Of a stretch of 64,000 bases of DNA, positions 59,256 to 64,000 are shown in pieces. Where the stretch lies: the NCBI GenBank assembly GCA_022769285.1, contig JALEKD010000009.1, forward strand, positions 1 to 64,000, in the 5' to 3' direction. A model generated the notes under the pieces. It was given only the letters and a program-made list of their open reading frames with translations, did no database searches and was not told where the DNA came from. Every line of letters begins with the position of its first letter. Position 1 is the stretch's first letter. The stretch comes from Prevotella sp. (GTDB lineage Bacteria; Bacteroidota; Bacteroidia; Bacteroidales; Bacteroidaceae). Position numbers and translations under genes: made by a program.

Positions 59256-60604
59256 AACTACATACCTTTAAGATAGGCGGCGTGCATCCCGCCGAGCACA
59301 AGATAGCGGCCGAGGTGGCCACGCGACCAGCGCCACTGCCCACCCAGGCCATATTTCCCCTCTCGCAGCACATCGGAGCCCCTGCCAAACCTGTAGTGCA
59401 GAAGGGCGACACCGTCAAGGTGGGCACCCTGCTGGCCGAGGCCGGCGGCTTTGTGTCGGCACCCATCTACTCATCGGTATCGGGTACGGTGGCTAAGATA
59501 GACACAGCCATTGACGCCACCGGGTACCGCAAGCCAGCCATCATAGTCAAGGTGGAGGGCGACGAGTGGGAACCTGGCATAGACCGGACCGACACCCTGG
59601 AGACCCTGGCCGCTCACCCGGAGCTGACAGCCGAGGCTATCGTCGAGCAGATTAAGTGGGCAGGCGTAACGGGTATGGGCGGAGCCGGATTTCCTACCTT
59701 TATCAAGCTATGTCCGCCTCCTACGGCCAAGGCAGAGTGCGTGATACTTAACGGAGTGGAGTGCGAACCCTACATTACGTCTGACTACAGGCTCATGATG
59801 GAACATGCCGACGAAATTCTGGTGGGCCTGGACCTGCTGATGAAAGCGGCCCATGTAGAGCGGGGCTATATAGGTGTCGAGGCCAACAAGCCCAAGGCCA
59901 TAGCCCTGTTGCAGGAGAAGACGGCCGCTGACCCACGTGTGCAGGTGGTTCCGCTGCAGATGAAGTACCCCCAGGGAGGCGAGAAGCAGTTGGTTGACGC
60001 CGTCATAGGCCGCCAGGTGCCCGCTCCGCCCGCCATTCCCGTCAACGTGGGCGCCATCGTGCAGAATGTGGCCACCGCCTATGCCGTCTATCAGGCCGTG
60101 ATGAAGCACAAGCCCCTCTTTGAGCGTTATACTACCGTGTCGGGACAGGCTCTGAGCCAGTCGGCCAATTACCTGGTACGCATGGGAACTCCCTTTGCCA
60201 ACTTGGTAGAGCTATGTGGCGGCATGCCGGACGGCGACAACAGGGTTCTGGCTGGCGGGCCCATGATGGGCAAGGCCGTGGTGTCTTTAGACGTTCCCGT
60301 GTGCAAGGGCACCAATGCGGTGACCGTGCTGAGCGGTGCCGATGCCCACCGCGGACAGGTGAAAGCCTGCATACGCTGTGGCAAGTGTGTTGATGCCTGC
60401 CCGATGGGCCTGGAGCCCTATCTGCTGGCTACCCTGTCGGCCCGGGGCATGTACGACCGCGCCGAGCAAGAGCAGATTGTGTCGTGTATAGCCTGCGGCA
60501 GTTGTCAGTTTACCTGCCCCTCATACAGGCCGATACTCGATAACATTCTGATAGGCAAGGGTAGGGTTATGGCTAATATCAAATCAAGAAATAGTAAGAA
60601 GTAA
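59252..60604 (+). CDS. rnfC: Rnf electron transport complex subunit C
   Basis: RnfC carries the NADH/FMN site on the cytoplasmic face. The 450-residue protein has an N-terminal biotinyl-like barrel (KPVVQKGDTVKVGTLLAEAGGFVSAPIYSSVSGTV), the Complex I 51-kDa-like core with GVTGMGGAGFPTFIK and LNGVECEPYITSDYRLM, and two C-terminal 4Fe-4S motifs (CIRCGKCVDACPMGL and CIACGSCQFTCPSYRP). It overlaps rnfD by a single base. Confidence 0.96.
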   Translation: MKLHTFKIGGVHPAEHKIAAEVATRPAPLPTQAIFPLSQHIGAPAKPVVQKGDTVKVGTLLAEAGGFVSAPIYSSVSGTVAKIDTAIDATGYRKPAIIVKVEGDEWEPGIDRTDTLETLAAHPELTAEAIVEQIKWAGVTGMGGAGFPTFIKLCPPPTAKAECVILNGVECEPYITSDYRLMMEHADEILVGLDLLMKAAHVERGYIGVEANKPKAIALLQEKTAADPRVQVVPLQMKYPQGGEKQLVDAVIGRQVPAPPAIPVNVGAIVQNVATAYAVYQAVMKHKPLFERYTTVSGQALSQSANYLVRMGTPFANLVELCGGMPDGDNRVLAGGPMMGKAVVSLDVPVCKGTNAVTVLSGADAHRGQVKACIRCGKCVDACPMGLEPYLLATLSARGMYDRAEQEQIVSCIACGSCQFTCPSYRPILDNILIGKGRVMANIKSRNSKK

Positions 60605-61599
60605 TGAGCAAGTTAATTATATCTCTGTCGCCCCACGTGCATGGCGGCGATAGTGTAGAGCGCAACATGTACAACGTGGTGATAGCCCTGGTGCCCGCCC
60701 TGTTGGTGTCGCTGTTCTATTTCGGGGTGGGCTCGCTGGTGGTGTGTGCCGTGAGCGTAGCCGCCTGTATGTTTTTCGAGTGGGCCATCAGCCGCTATCT
60801 GCTGCACAGGGCCCCTACGCTTACCGATGGTTCGGCCCTTATCACCGGACTGCTCTTGGGCATGAACCTGCCCAGCAATTTTCCCGTCTGGATGGTCATT
60901 GTGGGAGCCCTGGTGGCCATCGGCATAGGCAAGATGACCTTTGGCGGTTTAGGGTGTAACCCCTTTAACCCCGCCATCGTGGGTCGCTGCTTCCTCTTGG
61001 TAAGTTTTCCGGCAGCCATGACCTCGTGGCCCGTGGTGGGCCAGCACCTGTCGTACATGGACGCTGCCACTGGTGCCACACCGCTGAGTGTGATGAAGGC
61101 AGCCATCAAGACGGGCGATGCCTCGCTTCTGGACCGGATGCCCGACAGCATAGACATGCTCTTAGGTAACGTGGCCAACGGCTACGGTGCCGGCACCATC
61201 GGCGAAGTGTGTGCTGCGGTGCTGCTTATAGGCTTTGCCTGGATGTTGTGGCGCCGGGTCATCACCTGGCATATCCCTGTAACCATACTGGTAACCGTAT
61301 TTGTGCTAAGTGGCCTGCTCCACCTGGCCAATCCCGTCTACGCCAGTCCCGTAGCCGTGGTGCTCAGTGGCGGACTCATGCTGGGAGCCATCTTTATGGC
61401 CACCGACTATGTAACCTCGCCCATGACGCACCGCGGACAGGTCATCTATGCCGTGGGGATAGGCGTGCTCACTGTGGTGATACGCAACTGGGGCAGCTAT
61501 CCCGAAGGTATGTCGTTCGCCATACTCATTATGAACGCCTTTACGCCCCTCATCAACTTCTATGTCAAACCTAAAAGATTTGGGGAGGTAGCCAAATGA
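60604..61599 (+). CDS. rnfD: Rnf electron transport complex subunit D
   Basis: The 331-residue polytopic subunit has SPHVHGGDSVERNMYNVVIALVPAL at the start and about nine helices. TDGSALITGLLLGMNLPSNFP is present, and the covalent-FMN motif lies in MDAATGATPLSVMK, where the Thr in GAT is the expected flavin attachment site. GGLGCNPFNPAIVGRCFLLVSFP and ATDYVTSPMTHRGQVIY are family blocks. Confidence 0.96.
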   Translation: MSKLIISLSPHVHGGDSVERNMYNVVIALVPALLVSLFYFGVGSLVVCAVSVAACMFFEWAISRYLLHRAPTLTDGSALITGLLLGMNLPSNFPVWMVIVGALVAIGIGKMTFGGLGCNPFNPAIVGRCFLLVSFPAAMTSWPVVGQHLSYMDAATGATPLSVMKAAIKTGDASLLDRMPDSIDMLLGNVANGYGAGTIGEVCAAVLLIGFAWMLWRRVITWHIPVTILVTVFVLSGLLHLANPVYASPVAVVLSGGLMLGAIFMATDYVTSPMTHRGQVIYAVGIGVLTVVIRNWGSYPEGMSFAILIMNAFTPLINFYVKPKRFGEVAK

Positions 61600-62204
61600 A
61601 GAAATTACAATCATCGCTCACCAATATGGTAGTAGTACTGGTGGGCGTGGCGTTGATAACGGGCTGCTTGTTAGCCTATGTGAACCATATAACCACGGCC
61701 CCCAAGGAGGAGCAGAAGGCACGCACACTGGCCGACGGCATCAGCGCGGTAATGGGCGGTGGCCAGGTTGAGGTGACGGCCAACTATCCCGTTAAGCAGA
61801 CCGATAATGGCAAGGAAGTACAGTTGGTGATACACCGGATTGCCGGTGGCGGTGCCGCCGTGGAGAGCCCAACGATGGGGTTCGGCGGTGAGCTGCGCAT
61901 ACTGGTGGGCTTTACGCCAGAGGGTGCCATCTCGGGCTACACAGTACTGCAGAGCGCTGAAACTCCGGGCCTGGGCGCCAAGGCTGCCACCTGGTTTCAG
62001 CAGGGAGCCAAGGGCAATATCATAGGAAAGAACCCAGCCACGCCACTCAAGGTGAGCAAGGACGGGGGCGATGTAGATGCCATCACGGCATCGACTATCA
62101 CGTCGCGGGCTTTCCTCAAGGCGGTCAACCAGGCTTATGCGGCTTACGCCGGGGCCAGTGCTGACGGCCATACTGGTGCAACCGCTAAAGCAAAGAAAGG
62201 ATAG
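61596..62204 (+). CDS. rnfG: Rnf electron transport complex subunit G
   Basis: The 202-residue subunit has one N-terminal membrane helix (about 8-30) and an extracytoplasmic FMN-binding domain. GFGGELRILVGFTPEGAISGYTVLQSAETPGLGAK precedes the flavinylation motif, which reads DAITASTITS in place of the more common SGATxTS. The acceptor Thr is kept. It overlaps rnfD by 4 bp. Confidence 0.94.
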   Translation: MKKLQSSLTNMVVVLVGVALITGCLLAYVNHITTAPKEEQKARTLADGISAVMGGGQVEVTANYPVKQTDNGKEVQLVIHRIAGGGAAVESPTMGFGGELRILVGFTPEGAISGYTVLQSAETPGLGAKAATWFQQGAKGNIIGKNPATPLKVSKDGGDVDAITASTITSRAFLKAVNQAYAAYAGASADGHTGATAKAKKG

Positions 62205-62207
62205 AAT

Positions 62208-62792
62208 ATGAACTATATAGACATTATTAAGAACGGAGTAAGCAGGGAGAACCCCACCTTTGTATTGCTGCTCGGTATGTGTCCCACGCTGGCCACCACG
62301 ACCAGTGCCATGAACGGACTGATGATGGGTCTGGCCACCATGGCCGTGCTGATATGTACCAACTTTGTTATATCGTGTATCAAGAACCTCACCCCCGACA
62401 TGGTGCGCATACCAGTGTTCGTGGTGGTGATAGCCACCTTTGTAACCATCCTCCAGATGTTTATCGAGGCTTACGCCCCAGCGGTCAACAAGAGCCTGGG
62501 CATCTACATTCCCCTCATTGTGGTAAACTGTATCATCCTGGGGCGCGCCGAGGCTTTCGCCTGTAAGAACACGCCGCTGGCCAGCATCTTTGATGGAGTG
62601 GGAATCGGCCTTGGATTCGCCTTGGCACTCACCCTGTTAGGTGCCGTGCGCGAGCTGTTGGGCGCGGGCAGCCTGTTCGGTGTGGCCATCTTGCCAGAGA
62701 CTACCAATGTGCTGCTCTTCATCCTGCCCCCAGGCGCCTTTATCACCCTGGGCTATCTGATAGCCATATTCAACCACTTTAAAAAGGCATAA
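62208..62792 (+). CDS. rnfE: Rnf electron transport complex subunit E
   Basis: The 194-residue polytopic subunit pairs with RnfA to hold the intramembrane iron-sulfur centre. Family blocks are NPTFVLLLGMCPTLATTTSAMNG with the conserved Cys, IPLIVVNCIILGRAEAFA with the second Cys, and DGVGIGLGFALALTLLGAVRELLGAGSLFG. It is 3 bp after rnfG and 2 bp before rnfA. Confidence 0.96.
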   Translation: MNYIDIIKNGVSRENPTFVLLLGMCPTLATTTSAMNGLMMGLATMAVLICTNFVISCIKNLTPDMVRIPVFVVVIATFVTILQMFIEAYAPAVNKSLGIYIPLIVVNCIILGRAEAFACKNTPLASIFDGVGIGLGFALALTLLGAVRELLGAGSLFGVAILPETTNVLLFILPPGAFITLGYLIAIFNHFKKA

Positions 62793-62794
62793 CT

Positions 62795-63397
62795 ATGGAA
62801 TACTTACTGATATTTATCTCGGCGATATTCGTCAATAATATTATATTCTCCCAGTTTCTGGGGATATGTCCGTTCCTGGGCGTCTCCAAGAAGATAGATA
62901 CAGCCCTGGGCATGGGTATGGCGGTGGCCTTTGTACTCACTTTGGCCACGGTGGTTACCTACCTCATCCAGTACTGCCTCTTGGTGCCCTTAGGGCTGCA
63001 GTATCTACAGACCCTGGCCTTTATCCTGGTTATAGCGGCCCTGGTACAGATGGTAGAGATAATCCTGCGCAAGGTGTCGCCGGCCCTGTATCAGGCCTTG
63101 GGTATCTTTCTGCCGCTCATCACCACCAACTGTGCCGTGCTTGGCGTGGCCATCCTGGTCATACAGAAAGAGTACACGCTGGCCGAAAGCATTGCTTACG
63201 CTTTCTCTACTGCCTTGGGTTTCGCGCTGGCACTGACTGTGTTCGCCGGCATCCGCGAGCAGCTGGAGCTGGTGTCTATACCCAAGGGCATGCGCGGCAT
63301 GGCCATCGTGCTGGTCACGGCAGGCCTGCTCAGCCTCGCCTTTATGGGCTTTAGCGGTGTCGATGGTGGCCTGAGAACGGTTTTCGGATTAAATTGA
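62795..63397 (+). CDS. rnfA: Rnf electron transport complex subunit A
   Basis: The 200-residue polytopic subunit is homologous to RnfE in inverted topology. NNIIFSQFLGICPFLGVSKKIDTALGMGMAV carries the first conserved Cys and FLPLITTNCAVLGVAIL the second; FALALTVFAGIREQLE follows. It is the last gene of the rseC-rnfBCDGEA unit. Confidence 0.96.
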   Translation: MEYLLIFISAIFVNNIIFSQFLGICPFLGVSKKIDTALGMGMAVAFVLTLATVVTYLIQYCLLVPLGLQYLQTLAFILVIAALVQMVEIILRKVSPALYQALGIFLPLITTNCAVLGVAILVIQKEYTLAESIAYAFSTALGFALALTVFAGIREQLELVSIPKGMRGMAIVLVTAGLLSLAFMGFSGVDGGLRTVFGLN

Positions 63398-63431
63398 GTT
63401 AATAAAATACACTAACACATTAATTACAATT

Positions 63432-64000
63432 ATGAAACAGACAATTCTGGTTACGGGCGGTACCGGTTTTATCGGGTCGCATACCACGGTAGAGTTGCAG
63501 CAGGCTGGCTACAACGTAGTGGTGGTAGACAATCTCTCTAACTCTAACGAGAAGGTGCTGGATGGTATCGAGAAGATTACCGGCGTGCGTCCTGCTTTTG
63601 AGAAGGTAGACCTGCGCGACAAGGATGCCACCGAGAAAGTGTTCAAGAAGTATCCCGACATCGAGGGAATTATCCACTTCGCCGCATCTAAGGCTGTGGG
63701 CGAGAGCGTGCAGAAGCCCCTGCTCTACTATCATAACAATATCATCTCCCTGGTTAACTTGCTGGAGCTAATGCCTAAGTATGGTGTCAAGGGAATAATC
63801 TTCTCATCGTCGTGTACGGTCTATGGACAGCCCAAGCCTGAGAACCTGCCGGTAACTGAGACTGCCCCACACCAGAAGGCCACCTCGCCCTACGGCAACA
63901 CCAAGGAGATTAATGAGCAGATAATCCTGGACGACATCAAGAGCGGTGCGCCCATCAAGAGTATCATCCTGCGCTACTTCAACCCTATCGGCGCTCATCC
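63432..64000 (+). CDS. galE: UDP-glucose 4-epimerase (3' end outside window)
   Basis: GalE interconverts UDP-glucose and UDP-galactose using bound NAD+. The first 189 residues show VTGGTGFIGSH (NAD binding, 7-17), VDNLSNSN, HFAASKAVGES, the catalytic Ser region FSSSCTVYGQP, and the Tyr-Lys pair in SPYGNTKEINE. RYFNPIGAHP is reached at the window edge. The usual AxVYG reads CTVYG. It begins 34 bp after rnfA and may have its own promoter in the AT-rich gap. Confidence 0.95.
   Translation, partial: MKQTILVTGGTGFIGSHTTVELQQAGYNVVVVDNLSNSNEKVLDGIEKITGVRPAFEKVDLRDKDATEKVFKKYPDIEGIIHFAASKAVGESVQKPLLYYHNNIISLVNLLELMPKYGVKGIIFSSSCTVYGQPKPENLPVTETAPHQKATSPYGNTKEINEQIILDDIKSGAPIKSIILRYFNPIGAH

Overview
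The window looks like a chromosomal segment from a Bacteroidales bacterium, probably Prevotellaceae or a close relative. This rests on three things. Recognisable promoters have the Bacteroidota form (TTTG, 19-20 bp, TAnnTTTG). The gene set is typical: Rnf complex, PPi-dependent phosphofructokinase, GDE/GT/GH57 glycogen cluster, S46 peptidase remnant, and a B12 locus with a surface beta-propeller. One secreted protein also ends in the C-terminal motif common in this group. No tRNA, rRNA, intact insertion sequence, prophage or CRISPR array was seen.

Layout. 1-5.2 kb: tail of an unknown Cys-rich protein, PHP phosphoesterase, mscL, gap, miaA and a DAG-kinase-like protein. 5.4-10.2 kb: glycogen cluster (debranching enzyme, glycosyltransferase, GH57 protein lacking its catalytic Asp). 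10.3-12.9 kb: P1B metal ATPase facing a C_GCAxxG_C_C protein. 12.9-13.9 kb: gene-poor DNA with a candidate small RNA and a repeat element, then an ECF sigma gene. 14.5-15.3 kb: rpe and a 45-residue protein. 15.5-22.4 kb: complete trp operon in the order L-D-C-F-A-B-E-G, with a Trp-Trp-Trp leader peptide and an attenuator. 22.6-28.8 kb: cobalamin riboswitch followed by btuB, a BtuG-like propeller lipoprotein, btuF, btuC and a PduO-type adenosyltransferase, with no ATPase gene. 29-40 kb: pheS, a DUF4348-like lipoprotein, murB, MBL hydrolase, PPM-like phosphatase, YgiQ, and a large secreted amidase interrupted by a golvesin-like domain, then an acyltransferase. 40.5-47 kb: pfp, GH25, prmA, a Gly/Tyr/Trp-rich secreted protein, a FadL-like porin and a mini helicase-associated-domain protein. 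47.1-50 kb: an eroded patch with a frameshifted S46 peptidase remnant and a truncated sigma gene fused to a truncated secreted-protein gene. 50.2-51.7 kb: GHL10 hydrolase. 52-57.1 kb: ilvD-ilvB-ilvN-ilvC. 57.2-63.4 kb: rseC-rnfBCDGEA. 63.4 kb to the end: 5' part of galE.

How the genes fit together. Most loci are housekeeping or biosynthetic operons with tight or 4-bp overlaps. Two have explicit RNA control: trp by leader-peptide attenuation and B12 uptake by a riboswitch. The less ordinary material lies between genes and in degenerate genes. It comprises a composite 21-bp repeat family at three loci, an exact 14-mer (TATAATAAGGTATA) present four times, the small-RNA candidate, the GH57 pseudoenzyme, the split amidase and the 47-50 kb deletion scar. 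All calls come from reading the sequence and from knowledge of the families; no database search was run.
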